Shown: one piece after another, positions 43,353 through 52,200 of the stretch
Numbering within the stretch: position 1 is the first letter of the stretch
Layout of the letters: every line of letters starts with the position of its first letter
Assembly (NCBI GenBank): GCA_035455185.1
Contig: DATIFQ010000145.1
Location: forward strand, 1 to 52,443
Origin: JAEHDI01 sp035455185
GTDB taxonomy: Bacteria > Acidobacteriota > Terriglobia > Bryobacterales > Bryobacteraceae
DNA length: 52,443 nucleotides
Reading direction: 5' to 3'
Notes under the pieces: generated by a model
Seen by the model: only the letters and a program-made list of their open reading frames with translations
Told to the model about the DNA's origin: nothing
The model's database searches: none
Program-made: the position numbers and the translations under genes

Positions 43353-44669
43353 ATGAGGATACTGCTCGCGGCCAACGCCTCTTATGTGCCGCCGAGAGGT
43401 GGCGCCACACGCAGCAACCTAGTCTGGCTCGAACATCTCGCCGCCGCCGGCCATTCCTGCCGCGTGGTCGCCTCGGAACTCGCGCACGACCGCGTCGGCA
43501 AGCTGGAGCAGATCCGCAACGAGGAAATGCGTGTCGTTGTTTCCCAGCTTGACGCGGCCGACGGCGTTGAGGTGGTCCGGCATGGCTCCGTCTTGGTGTT
43601 TTCATCCGCCGATCCGGCCCGCAGAGGCCGTCTGTTGCGCGAGCAGATCCGGGGCTTCCAGCCGGACTGGGTGTTGGTGTCATCCGAGGACCTCGGCCAG
43701 GTGCTTTTGCGCGAGGCGGTGCACGAAGCTCCGGGCCGGGTGGTCTACCTGGCGCACACCCCGCAGTTGTTTCCATTTGGACCGGCGAGCTGGAATCCCG
43801 ATCCAAACGGCGCGGAACTAGTGCGCCTCTGCGCCGGCGTGGTCGCAATCGGGAGTCACACAGCGGAGTACATCCGGCAGCACTCCGGATGTGAGGTGAT
43901 GGTCATCCATCCCCCGATCTATCCCGCCGGACCGCTCGAGAAGTTCGGCAACTTCGACGAAGGACTGATCACCCTTATCAATCCGTGCGCCGTCAAAGGC
44001 ATCACCATTTTTCTCTCGCTCGCCCGGCAATGTCCGGAGTACTGGTTCGGCGCGCTACCCGGCTGGGGGACGACGGCCACCGACCGCGATGCGCTCGACA
44101 GCCTGCCGAACGTCACAGTGCTGGCGAATGTGAAACAGATCGGGCAGGTGTTGCGGCGGACACGCGTTCTGCTGATGCCGTCGTTGTGGTACGAGGGTTT
44201 CGGGTTGAGCGTAATGGAAGCGATGCTGCGCGGAATTCCCGTGCTTGCCAGCGATTCGGGCGGTCTCGTGGAAGCGAAGATGGGCACGCGGTTTGCCCTT
44301 CCCGTGCGCCCCATCGCACGCTACGAGGCCGTTTTCGACGAGCATGGTCTGCCGATGGCCGTCGTCCCGGAACAGGACGTCCAGCCTTGGGTGGGAGCTC
44401 TCCGGGGACTCCTCTCCGACCGTATCCTGTACGAAGACGAATCGGAAACGTCCCGCGAACGCGCGTGCCAGTTTGTCGACAGCATCCGGCCAGAACAAAT
44501 GGAAGAGTATCTCCGGAGCCTGACTCACAAACCGGCGGAGCGGCTACGTTCCGCGATGGTTACTTCAGGACCGCACGACGCTCTGCGACACCTCTCTCCC
44601 GAGAAGCGGGCGCTGCTGTTGCAGCGGCTGAGGCACAAGGCGTCCGCCGTCCGAAACGGCGTGCACTGA
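43353..44669 (+). CDS. GT4 glycosyltransferase with NRPS-type LSPEKR linker tail
   Basis: This 438-residue GT-B protein begins MRILLAANASYVPPRGGATR (acceptor side) and has the donor domain NPCAVKGITIFLSLA and the EX7E motif in YEGFGLSVMEAMLRGIPVLA. The C-terminus ends in LSPEKRALLLQRLRHKAS (414 on), a linker seen around NRPS modules, so it was probably once linked to, or docks with, a carrier or synthetase. It starts 3 bases after the FkbH-PCP gene. It is a close paralogue of the next gene over its whole length (shared KG-IS/T-IF-L, EAMLRG-PV-ASD-GG, EAKMG, LPVRPI). It probably glycosylates the small product or its carrier-bound form. Confidence 0.88.
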   Translation: MRILLAANASYVPPRGGATRSNLVWLEHLAAAGHSCRVVASELAHDRVGKLEQIRNEEMRVVVSQLDAADGVEVVRHGSVLVFSSADPARRGRLLREQIRGFQPDWVLVSSEDLGQVLLREAVHEAPGRVVYLAHTPQLFPFGPASWNPDPNGAELVRLCAGVVAIGSHTAEYIRQHSGCEVMVIHPPIYPAGPLEKFGNFDEGLITLINPCAVKGITIFLSLARQCPEYWFGALPGWGTTATDRDALDSLPNVTVLANVKQIGQVLRRTRVLLMPSLWYEGFGLSVMEAMLRGIPVLASDSGGLVEAKMGTRFALPVRPIARYEAVFDEHGLPMAVVPEQDVQPWVGALRGLLSDRILYEDESETSRERACQFVDSIRPEQMEEYLRSLTHKPAERLRSAMVTSGPHDALRHLSPEKRALLLQRLRHKASAVRNGVH

Positions 44670-44679
44670 AGTCGCGGCC

Positions 44680-46734
44680 ATGCGCATCCTGCTCGCCCAC
44701 AACTCGCTGTACTATCCCTCTCACGGCGGCGGTGACATCTCGAACCGGCTGCTGATGGAAGCCCTCGCAACGCGAGGTCATGCGTGCCGCGTGGTGGCCC
44801 GCCTCTCCACTTTTAGCGAAGACGAGCACCGTCGCTTCGTCCGGGACTTGGCGGCGAGACAGGTTGAACTGAAATCCTCCGCTGCGGGCGCGGCTGTGTT
44901 CGACCACCGCGGCGTCGAGGTGCACGTCCTTACCGAAAATCCGAACTTGCGCGGCTACTTCGCCGGCCAGGTTAGGGAGTTCTCCCCGTCGGTGATTCTG
45001 GCCTCGACCGACGACCCGGCTCAACTGCTTCTTGAAGCATCACTGCTCGCCGACGGCCCCCGCGTTGTGTACCTTGTCCGCGCAACCCTTGCCTTGCCTT
45101 TCGGCCCCGACGCCGCATTTCCGAGCGAACTCAAGGCCCAGATGCTGCGCAACGTCGACGGGGTCGTCGGTGTGAGCCGCTACGTGGCCGGATACGTGCG
45201 CCGCTGGAGTGGTATCGAAGCAATCCATGTACCCATTTCGCTGATGGAACCCGGGCCGTTTCCGGATCTTGGGCGGTTCGACAACGAGTTCGTCACGCTC
45301 GTGAATCCCTGTGCAGTGAAAGGCATCTCGATCTTCCTGGCACTCGCCGAACGAATGCCCGGCGTGCAGTTCGCCGCCGTGCCCACCTGGGGGACCAACA
45401 CGCAGGATCGAGCCGCGCTTCAGGCGTACGCCAATATTGCCGTGCTCGATCCGGTCGATGACATCGACGAGATCCTGAAACGAACGCGGGTGCTCCTCGT
45501 TCCGTCTCTCTGGGCGGAAGCCCGTTCGCGCATCATCGTCGAGGCCATGCTGCGCGGCGTTCCGGTGATCGCGAGCGACGTCGGCGGCATCCCGGAAGCG
45601 AAGATGGGCGTCGATTATCTGCTGCCCGTGCGGCCGATCGAACGGTATCAGCCGAAAGTGGACGAACAGATGGTGCCCGTTGCCGAGGTTCCAAGGCAAG
45701 ATATCGGGCCATGGGAGGAGGTCCTTCGCCGTTTGGTCACCGACCGGCGCCACTACGAGCAGCTTTCCCGCGCGTCGCATGAAGCGGCGGTCGCGTATGT
45801 CGAGAACCTGAGCGTGGCGCCGCTCGAAAGCTACCTGGAAGAGACCGTCCGGGCGCCTGCGCGTCCGCGCCTCTTTGCGCCCGTGGAGACAGCCGCGCCC
45901 TCACCCGTCGACAAGCTGTCGCCCGAAAAACGGCGGCTTCTCGCCCTTCGTTTGCAGCGAACCGTCTCGGCTGCGACGCCATCCGACTCCTGGTTCCCGA
46001 CGGCGGTCTGGAGGGAGCGAAAGCGCCTGCGCCTGTTCTGCTTCCCGTCCGCCGGAGGAGGAACGTCGTCATTCCGAGGGTGGAGCGAGAGCTTGCCCCC
46101 CGAGGTTCTGATCTGCCCGGTCCGTCTACCTGGCCGGGAGAGCCGTCTCTCCGAGCCTCCATTCCGGAGCATGGAGACTCTGATTGCCGAACTAGCAAAG
46201 GCGATCGAACCCTATCTGTCACAACCGTACGCGTTCTTCGGGCACAGCATGGGCGCGGCGGTTGCATTTGAACTGGTCCGGCGTTTACGCCGGCAAGGCC
46301 TGCCTCCGCCGGCCGGCCTGTTCGTTTCTGGCGCTCGCGCGCCTCAGTTCCGGTTGGGCCATGTGCCGGCCCCGGAACCGTCAGACGAGGAGTTCTTAGA
46401 CGAGTTGCGGCGGCTCGAGGGTGTCCCCGCGGCGATTCTTGAAAACCGGGAGCTTCTTCAGGTGATACTGCCGGCACTGCGCGCGGACACGGAACTCTAC
46501 CGGAACTACGTTTACGTTGAGGAACCGCCGCTTGCTTGCCCGATTCGGGCCTATGGGGGCGTCGGCGATCCGAACGTGAAACCGGAACACCTTGGGGCGT
46601 GGGGCCGCCAAACGACAGTCGGATTTTCGCTTCGGACCTTCGATGGCGGCCACTTCTTCGTGGACAGCGCGCGTGACGAGTTCCTTCGTGCGCTTGCCGG
46701 CGACCTGGGTGAACTGGTCAGCTCTGCGTCATGA
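44680..46734 (+). CDS. GT4 glycosyltransferase fused to a type II thioesterase
   Basis: Residues 1-400 are a GT4 glycosyltransferase paralogous to the preceding gene (MRILLAHNSLYYPSHGGGD; the donor-site motif here reads WAEARSRIIVEAMLRGVPV). A linker LSPEKRRLLALRLQRT (413-428) leads to a GrsT/TEII-type thioesterase (about 445-684): LFCFPSAGGGTSSF, GHSMGAAVAFEL (Ser523), GGVGDPNV (Asp630) and DGGHFFV (His658), a complete triad. Type II thioesterases remove wrong or stalled acyl groups from carriers; fused to a GT it could instead hand an acyl group to a sugar or release the product. GT-TE fusions of this kind are unusual. It overlaps the convergent next gene by 17 bases. Confidence 0.88.
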   Translation: MRILLAHNSLYYPSHGGGDISNRLLMEALATRGHACRVVARLSTFSEDEHRRFVRDLAARQVELKSSAAGAAVFDHRGVEVHVLTENPNLRGYFAGQVREFSPSVILASTDDPAQLLLEASLLADGPRVVYLVRATLALPFGPDAAFPSELKAQMLRNVDGVVGVSRYVAGYVRRWSGIEAIHVPISLMEPGPFPDLGRFDNEFVTLVNPCAVKGISIFLALAERMPGVQFAAVPTWGTNTQDRAALQAYANIAVLDPVDDIDEILKRTRVLLVPSLWAEARSRIIVEAMLRGVPVIASDVGGIPEAKMGVDYLLPVRPIERYQPKVDEQMVPVAEVPRQDIGPWEEVLRRLVTDRRHYEQLSRASHEAAVAYVENLSVAPLESYLEETVRAPARPRLFAPVETAAPSPVDKLSPEKRRLLALRLQRTVSAATPSDSWFPTAVWRERKRLRLFCFPSAGGGTSSFRGWSESLPPEVLICPVRLPGRESRLSEPPFRSMETLIAELAKAIEPYLSQPYAFFGHSMGAAVAFELVRRLRRQGLPPPAGLFVSGARAPQFRLGHVPAPEPSDEEFLDELRRLEGVPAAILENRELLQVILPALRADTELYRNYVYVEEPPLACPIRAYGGVGDPNVKPEHLGAWGRQTTVGFSLRTFDGGHFFVDSARDEFLRALAGDLGELVSSAS

Positions 46735-47692
46735 TCTCTCGGACGAACTGGGCGGTCTGGCCGATCTGATCGTTGAAACGCTGGTAGATGCCGATGATGA
46801 CCGGGTCCGTCGGCTTGATACCGTTCAAGGCCACGGCCATCCGCTCGCGGATCTGCTTCGGCGAGTCCACTGTCCGGCCCGCTGCCAGCACTTTGTACGT
46901 AAGGCATGGCTTCGGAGTCTTGCGGATCGTCTCCATCATCTTCGGAGGATCCGAAGCTAGGTAGATCTCTCCCAGTGGGATCTCTCCCAGGATCTTTTCG
47001 AACTCCGCGCGGGGCCGGATCATGTAGTAGAGCGCGGTCATATAGTAGTCGACGTCCCAGCCCTTCTCCTCCGCGTACTCGACTGCCTTCGGGTTGTGGC
47101 AGGAGAGGCCGACCATGGCCCCCGCATCGCGGATGTGCTTCAGGTAGTCCCGAGACTTCTCGAACTGCCCCGAGTGCCAAAGCCGGTTGGTCGAGCCGCC
47201 GTGCTGGGCAATCCCGAGTGGCTGTAGCTTCATTGCCCGCTTCACCATCTCCGGCTGCTCGTTGAAGTTCGGCCGCGACAGAATCAGCAACTGGAGCTTC
47301 CCGCCCTTCTCCTTGTACTTCAGCCAGTCGATTTCCAGTCGCTCGCTCCAGCTCGCCTGCCAGGTGTTGACGCCTGCCCGCTCCAACTGTTCGAGAAAGG
47401 ACAGCACGCGCGGAGTTGTGTGATACTCGCCCATCGTCGTCGAGAACACATAGTTGAAGTGCGAGTAACCGTAGATTGTGTTCGCTCCGGCGATCAGCCG
47501 CGTGAGCTTGTGCTTACCAAACGGGACGGTCGGAAGCATTGGGCCGGCCTGTGCTTCGGGCACGCGGTCCGCCGGTTCGGCCTGCGCGACTCCCTGGTTG
47601 GCCGCGGCGAGCCATGCTGCGACCGTTCCGGCTCCCCGAAAAAGATCGCGGCGTTCCAACACAGAATCGTCCAACGGATCGATTTCAATCAT
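46718..47692 (-). CDS. Tat-exported aldo/keto-reductase-like TIM-barrel protein
   Basis: ATG 47692 with a GAGAGG SD gives 324 residues. The N-terminus carries a twin-arginine signal (LERRDLFRGAGTVAAWLAA). The rest has TIM-barrel features (VPFGKHKLTRLIAGANTIYG, RAGVNTWQASWSERLEIDW, GAMVGLSCHNPKAVEYAEE, PCLTYKVLAAGRTVDSPKQ) like the aldo/keto reductase fold in a family of exported acidobacterial proteins. The canonical AKR catalytic Tyr/Lys cannot be placed with certainty. Function unknown. It is convergent with the GT-thioesterase gene and overlaps its end. Confidence 0.8.
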   Translation of the reverse strand: MIEIDPLDDSVLERRDLFRGAGTVAAWLAAANQGVAQAEPADRVPEAQAGPMLPTVPFGKHKLTRLIAGANTIYGYSHFNYVFSTTMGEYHTTPRVLSFLEQLERAGVNTWQASWSERLEIDWLKYKEKGGKLQLLILSRPNFNEQPEMVKRAMKLQPLGIAQHGGSTNRLWHSGQFEKSRDYLKHIRDAGAMVGLSCHNPKAVEYAEEKGWDVDYYMTALYYMIRPRAEFEKILGEIPLGEIYLASDPPKMMETIRKTPKPCLTYKVLAAGRTVDSPKQIRERMAVALNGIKPTDPVIIGIYQRFNDQIGQTAQFVREIMTQS

Positions 47693-48026
47693 GGGTCCCT
47701 CTCCAGAATCAGTTTCGCTAATTATGTCACAGCCGTGCGCGCAGGTAGGGCGGACCCCGGCGGCAAGTTGTCCGCCGTCGCAGTCAGAAACGACCTCCGA
47801 GCTGGGAGCGGCTGCGGCCATTGTCCGCGCGATGGCTGCTTAAACCGCGCTCGACATGCTGCGCCGAACGGTGTAGCGGGGTCCCGAGAAACCGGGCAGC
47901 ACAACCTGAGCATGGGGCGTTGGCACGATCGTTGGCGACGGAGTCCGGAGGACAGGTGAGTTTGGCAATTTCGTAGCCTGTCACCTAATCTTGGTGGGTG
48001 GCGCTGCCGGGGCTTCAAACGTGCAC
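47693..48026. other. Intergenic stretch without a recognised gene
   Basis: No convincing coding frame is seen. It holds a 7-base inverted repeat (GGCGGAC 47749-47755 with GTCCGCC 47770-47776), with no U-tract. A minus-strand frame (about 47784-47984) has Cys/Arg-rich content but no SD or recognisable motif and is treated as noise or decayed coding DNA. Confidence 0.4.
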
Positions 48027-48782
48027 CTACGGCTGGCTTCGCTCGGCTAACATTCCCTCGATTTCGCGACGGACACCGTTCATCCACCGAATAACAGGCA
48101 GATTGCCCTGGGATTCGCGGCCGATCTCCACGTCCTGAAACGAGAAACTGAGGGTATTGAACCGTTGGGAGTATTCCAACCTGTAGATAGTGGGGTCAAG
48201 CATTATCCCACCTTCGAACGCTGAGTTCTCGAGGGAAGTCGTCGATTCGGCAAATGAACGCCAGAAACCCTCGACCCATCGCTCCGCCGAAGCCTGGGAA
48301 ACCTTCAGGATGGAGTGTCTTACCTCCATTTGCTTCGCCACCGCCGTGGGGTCTGGGTCCCGCTGGCCAGCGAAGGCACTCATCAAGACTTCATGCGCGG
48401 GTGCCCTTGCCTTGGAGTACCGTATTAAGGGCTCAGTGTCTCGCCCGCAACGGATGGTAATTTGCAGCTCCGGGTGAAAACTGGGCAAGAATCGGAGCAC
48501 TAGTGAGAATTGCGTCGTTCTCCAATCTTCCTTGGCACTCGCGAAAGCCTTGTCCCAGACCCGTTCGTACGCCTCTTCAGTAGGGACAGGCACTCGTTTT
48601 CCTCTTGGGTACGCCCCCTCAAGGGATCTCGCCTTCTGCGGCGTGGATGCGCCGAAAAGTACTGGGACGAGGGTGCAGGCCACAGCAACGAAGGACCACT
48701 TGGATTGACGCGGCACGCGCGACCGGTGCACCACCTGTTGGCATGTGCGTGTCCTTAGACTCTCAGGCTCCCGTTCGGTCAT
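48027..48782 (-). CDS. Hypothetical membrane-anchored or exported protein
   Basis: ATG 48782 gives 251 residues; GGAGG lies close upstream with short spacing. A longer reading from ATG 48896 (38 residues more, with GAGAG upstream) is equally possible. A basic N-terminus is followed by one hydrophobic segment (WSFVAVACTLVPVLFGA), then a soluble domain beginning YPRGKRVPVPTEEAYERVW, with an internal VLRFLPSFHPELQITI and a C-terminus rich in charged residues. No known domain is recognised. The base composition and start region lie in an atypical, AT-richer stretch. Confidence 0.62.
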   Translation of the reverse strand: MTEREPESLRTRTCQQVVHRSRVPRQSKWSFVAVACTLVPVLFGASTPQKARSLEGAYPRGKRVPVPTEEAYERVWDKAFASAKEDWRTTQFSLVLRFLPSFHPELQITIRCGRDTEPLIRYSKARAPAHEVLMSAFAGQRDPDPTAVAKQMEVRHSILKVSQASAERWVEGFWRSFAESTTSLENSAFEGGIMLDPTIYRLEYSQRFNTLSFSFQDVEIGRESQGNLPVIRWMNGVRREIEGMLAERSQP

Positions 48783-48961
48783 AACCTCCGAGGAATGCAA
48801 GCCACGGTGTTGTCTGACAGTTTTAGCAGCAGCAACAGGGCTTGGGGCGGACGGTGTCCATGCCCGAATGGTGCGGATGTGTATCAGCTCGCTCATTGAG
48901 CTCTCTTATATAAGACACAGACACAAATCGAGCATGCCTTAGACGGACCGTACATAACTTT

Positions 48962-49005
48962 CTCCTGGAAGCCGCCACGCTCCGGCGGCCCCAAAAAACA
49001 GGAGC
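48962..49005 (+). ncRNA. Possible pseudoknot leader that hides the SD of a small ORF
   Basis: GCCGCC (48971-48976) pairs with GGCGGC (48984-48989) around the loop ACGCTCC. The loop bases GCTCC (48979-48983) can pair with GGAGC (49001-49005), which overlaps the SD AGGAG, giving an H-type pseudoknot with an A-rich third loop (CCCAAAAAACA). The same SD (CAGGAG, 48999-49004) can alternatively pair with CTCCTG (48962-48967). Two competing SD-hiding pairings are the architecture expected of a translational riboswitch or protein-bound leader. No ligand class is recognised. Confidence 0.4.
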
Positions 49006-49008
49006 ATA

Positions 49009-49086
49009 ATGTCTCAAACTCTGAATAATGTCAAGGTTCAATTTTTCCTTAATGCGGCCGACTTACAGAAAACAAAGGAAATTTAG
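49009..49086 (+). CDS. 25-codon ORF with strong SD, possible leader peptide or gene remnant
   Basis: ATG 49009 to TAG 49084-49086 encodes 25 residues beginning MSQTLNNVKVQFFLNAAD and ending in a short Lys-rich stretch. AGGAG lies five bases upstream, as good as any SD in the window. The low GC and lack of a known domain suggest either a leader peptide or the surviving 5' end of a decayed gene. It is separated from the next gene by about 160 bases with its own promoter. Confidence 0.4.
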   Translation: MSQTLNNVKVQFFLNAADLQKTKEI

Positions 49087-49196
49087 TTGCCGACTCACTG
49101 CCGTCGTTGAGCGGGCAGTCAATGAAACCACGTCTGCACCTGGGGGTTTCGCGGACTCTAGACTTCTGTATCGCGCACTCCGTCACAGCAGCGCGC

Positions 49197-49224
49197 TTGA
49201 CTGTGCTCATGGAAGCGGTATATA
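49197..49224 (+). promoter_or_regulatory. Possible promoter of the large secreted protein gene
   Basis: TTGACT (49197-49202), a 16-base spacer and TATATA (49219-49224) place a start site near 49231, about 19 bases before ATG 49250. This supports 49250 over an in-frame start 222 bases upstream. Confidence 0.5.
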
Positions 49225-49249
49225 CGTAGCCCGAGGTCCGAAAACAGCG

Positions 49250-52200
49250 ATGTCCTTATCTCTCCGAAACGCTTCATGTGTGTCTGCCCTGCTCGCCCTC
49301 GCCACGGTGCTGGCTGCCGGCGCCAATCAACCCGAAAAGGTCGTGCCCGCGATCAACGACGTGGAGATCTGGCAGCAGGTCGGCCAGCAGCCCTATGAGT
49401 TCACCTGGGTGCAGCGCGAAGAGCATCCCCAGACGCTGGTCGACTTCGAAGACCTGAAAGACTGGCGGCTCGAGATGTTCGATGGCGGCTCCGGCGAATT
49501 CCGCCGTAGCCGTGAGCAGCAGTTGTGGGGACAGTACGTCGGCAAGTTCCTTTACTCCGGCAGCCGTCCGGGGAGCCGCATCGTGGCGCGCCCGCCGAAG
49601 CCGATCCCGATCCCGGGCAAGTTCGATTCCATCGACATCTGGGGTTACGGACATCGCTGGGGACGCCGCGTCGAGCAAGTCACACCGCGGGTCGACATCT
49701 CCGTATGGCTGGTGGACGCGCGTGGCAAAGAGTTCAAGTTCTTCATGAACGACGTGAAGTGGCGCCAGTGGTGGCTGCTGCACCGGCGGATTCCCAAGGA
49801 AGTGCAAGCGCAAATGTTGATGCCCGCCAGCTTCGCCGGAATCGAAGTCGCCATGGGCGAGACCCGTGAGCCGCGTTATTTCTATTGCGATTCACTCGCA
49901 TTCTACGTCGAGGATCTGAAGCCCCTTGCGCTGAAGCCGCAGCCGCGGCGCAATTTGAAACCGTTTCGAGGGCAGATCGCCGGACTGAACACCGGTCCGG
50001 ACAAGCTTCCGTTCCCCACCCGCGAGGAGACGATCCTTCCCTCGAACTTCGAGAAGGACTTCCAGGTTTCCGTGCGCCAGACCGGGCCTGCCGGATTCGA
50101 GCTTCAATACAAGGGACGCGACGCGACGACCACGTATAACTACAGGCCGCGCTCGGGAAGTCTTAGCGAACTGAGCGCCGCCATCGACGGTGGCAAGCCG
50201 TTTCAGCCTCTACACGGCGGTGGCGTCCGATTCACCGACACGCCCAAGGATCGAGTCTCCGAAGGCGAGCTTCTCTCGGCGGAGCTCGCCGGTGACGTGA
50301 TCAAGGCCAAGTTCCGCCACGGCTCGCGGATCGTGGACTACGAATTGCGCCTGTGGCAGAAGTCGATCGTGCTGGACGTGTGGTGCGACGGCGGCGAGGC
50401 CGTCGAACTGAGTTTCGGGCGCATCGCCGGTGTCACGAATCCGAAGATCGTCCCGGTGCCGTACATCAGCTACCGTTACACGAACCCGCGTGTGTTGATG
50501 TCGGGAAGTGAGACAAAGCCGCTGTTCACGTCAGTCTGGTTCGACTGGTACCGCAGCAACGCCTCCGAGCCGTACTGCTCGCCCAAGCCGCTGCTTACCG
50601 CCGATGGCGGCGAGGCCAACGGCGGTATGCGCTACATCCCGAAGACGGACGGTCTTCGCAATAACCTCTACGAACGGGTCTTCATCACCTCGTCGCCTGT
50701 TTACGAGGAAACATTTCCGACCATCGCCAACCCTCCGTCGCTGGCGCAGGAGAAAGGAAAGCAGGTCGTGTGGACGGTCACCGCGCCGCCCACATTCCAG
50801 TCGGACCACAAGCGCAGCCGCGAGATTCGCTCCTACGGCATGGACAAGATCATGCAGCACAGCCACGAGGTGACCTGGCGCGACGACGGAGACAGCTTCA
50901 CCATGCGGCTGAAAGCGGCCCCGCAAAAGGGCGGAGACGCGATGCTGCGCTGGTACCTGAAGGCGCAGAACGACATGGGCTGGACCCAGGGCGTCTACAC
51001 CAACTACACCGATTTCGCGCCGGTGAACACGAACTGGAGTCCGGACCACGTGCAGCGTCTGCCCGACGGCGAGTGGCGCCGGGCATGGCCGCGCAACTAC
51101 GCGCTGAAGCCCTCCAAGGCCGTCGAGTTCGACGAGTACTACGCGCAGCGGATCAAGCGGAAATTCAACCCGATGATGTCGTACACCGACGTCCACACCG
51201 CGGTACCGCCATGGGAGTACTGTGATTTCGACGCCCGCGTCCCCGGAGCGGGAACGTTCGCAGCGACATTCTACGCTTACGGCCAGTTGTTGCTGAACGA
51301 TCAGAAGGAGTACGGCGTCTGCCAGACCGAGGCCACCTTCCAGTGGCTTTATGCGGGCCTCGACTCAGGCAGCTACGGCTGGGTGTATTCGGACATCAAC
51401 ATTCTTGGCCATCCGTTGGATGTGGCGTTCCGCCTGCACAAGATTCATCCCCTACATTGCGATTACGGCATAGGAGCGCCCGACCGCCATCTCACGGAAC
51501 TGGACCCGGGCTGGAGGCAGTCGCCGAAGCGGCGGCAGTATATCGATCTGTTTCTCGCCTCGACGATCGCCTACGGCAACATGGGCTGGCTGGTGAAGGA
51601 CTTCTTCGACGAGAGGCCTTTCGGTATCGAGGTGATGGCGCGGTCGTATTACATGATGCAGCAGTTGCAGCAGCAGTACGCGTATGTTCCGGTCGCGAAG
51701 ATCGAATACGCGGACGGCGCCGGGCGGTTCGTCACGCCAAGCCAGGCCCAAGCGGGCGGCGCGCTGAAGGATTCGAAGGTCCACGTCGTGTACGAAAACG
51801 GCACGGAAGTGTACGTCAACGGCTCGGCGTCGTCGCCCTGGAGCGTCAGGGACAGCAACGGCAAGAGTGTCGAACTGCCGCCTTACGGCTGGCTGGTCTT
51901 CAATGCCAAGTCGAAGTTCTATGAGATGTCGGCGAACGCCGGCGGCAGGCGTATCGACTACGTCACTGCGCCGGAGTACGAGTACCTCGACGGCCGCGGG
52001 CAGTGGAGCCAGCAGGGTAATCTCGGTTCGGCCGGCGCGGTCGCGCTGCGCCAGAAGGCCGAAGGAGTGCTGGAGTTAATCGACATTTACGGAAACGGCC
52101 GGATCGGATTCCGCGCGGCGTTCGACGGCGTCCTGATGGCGTACGATCCGGACGGTGCACCTCTCGGCAAGGTCGAGACCTCGCCGCGCGAGGGATGGTG

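Larger units (their letters stand above)
48897..49249. other. AT-richer regulatory region upstream of the secreted protein gene
   Basis: This 353-base stretch is visibly lower in GC than its surroundings. It holds a TTATATAA palindrome (around 48904-48911), a possible pseudoknot leader (48962-49005), a 25-codon ORF (49009-49086) and a sigma-70-like promoter (49197-49224). No other coding potential is convincing. Confidence 0.55.

Noticed and set aside
47749..47776. GGCGGAC/GTCCGCC inverted repeat as a terminator
   Set aside because: Only 7 bp with a 14-base loop and no U-tract on either strand.
47931..47946. TGGCACGATCGTTGGC as a sigma-54 promoter
   Set aside because: The -12 part is TTGG instead of TTGC, and no plus-strand gene lies downstream within a reasonable distance.
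48971..48989. GCCGCC/GGCGGC hairpin as a terminator
   Set aside because: It is followed by A residues on the plus strand and by a non-U sequence on the minus strand; the pseudoknot reading explains it better.
49028..49249. 74-residue extension of the large secreted protein
   Set aside because: The signal peptide starts at ATG 49250, and a promoter-like element lies at 49197-49224, inside the extension.
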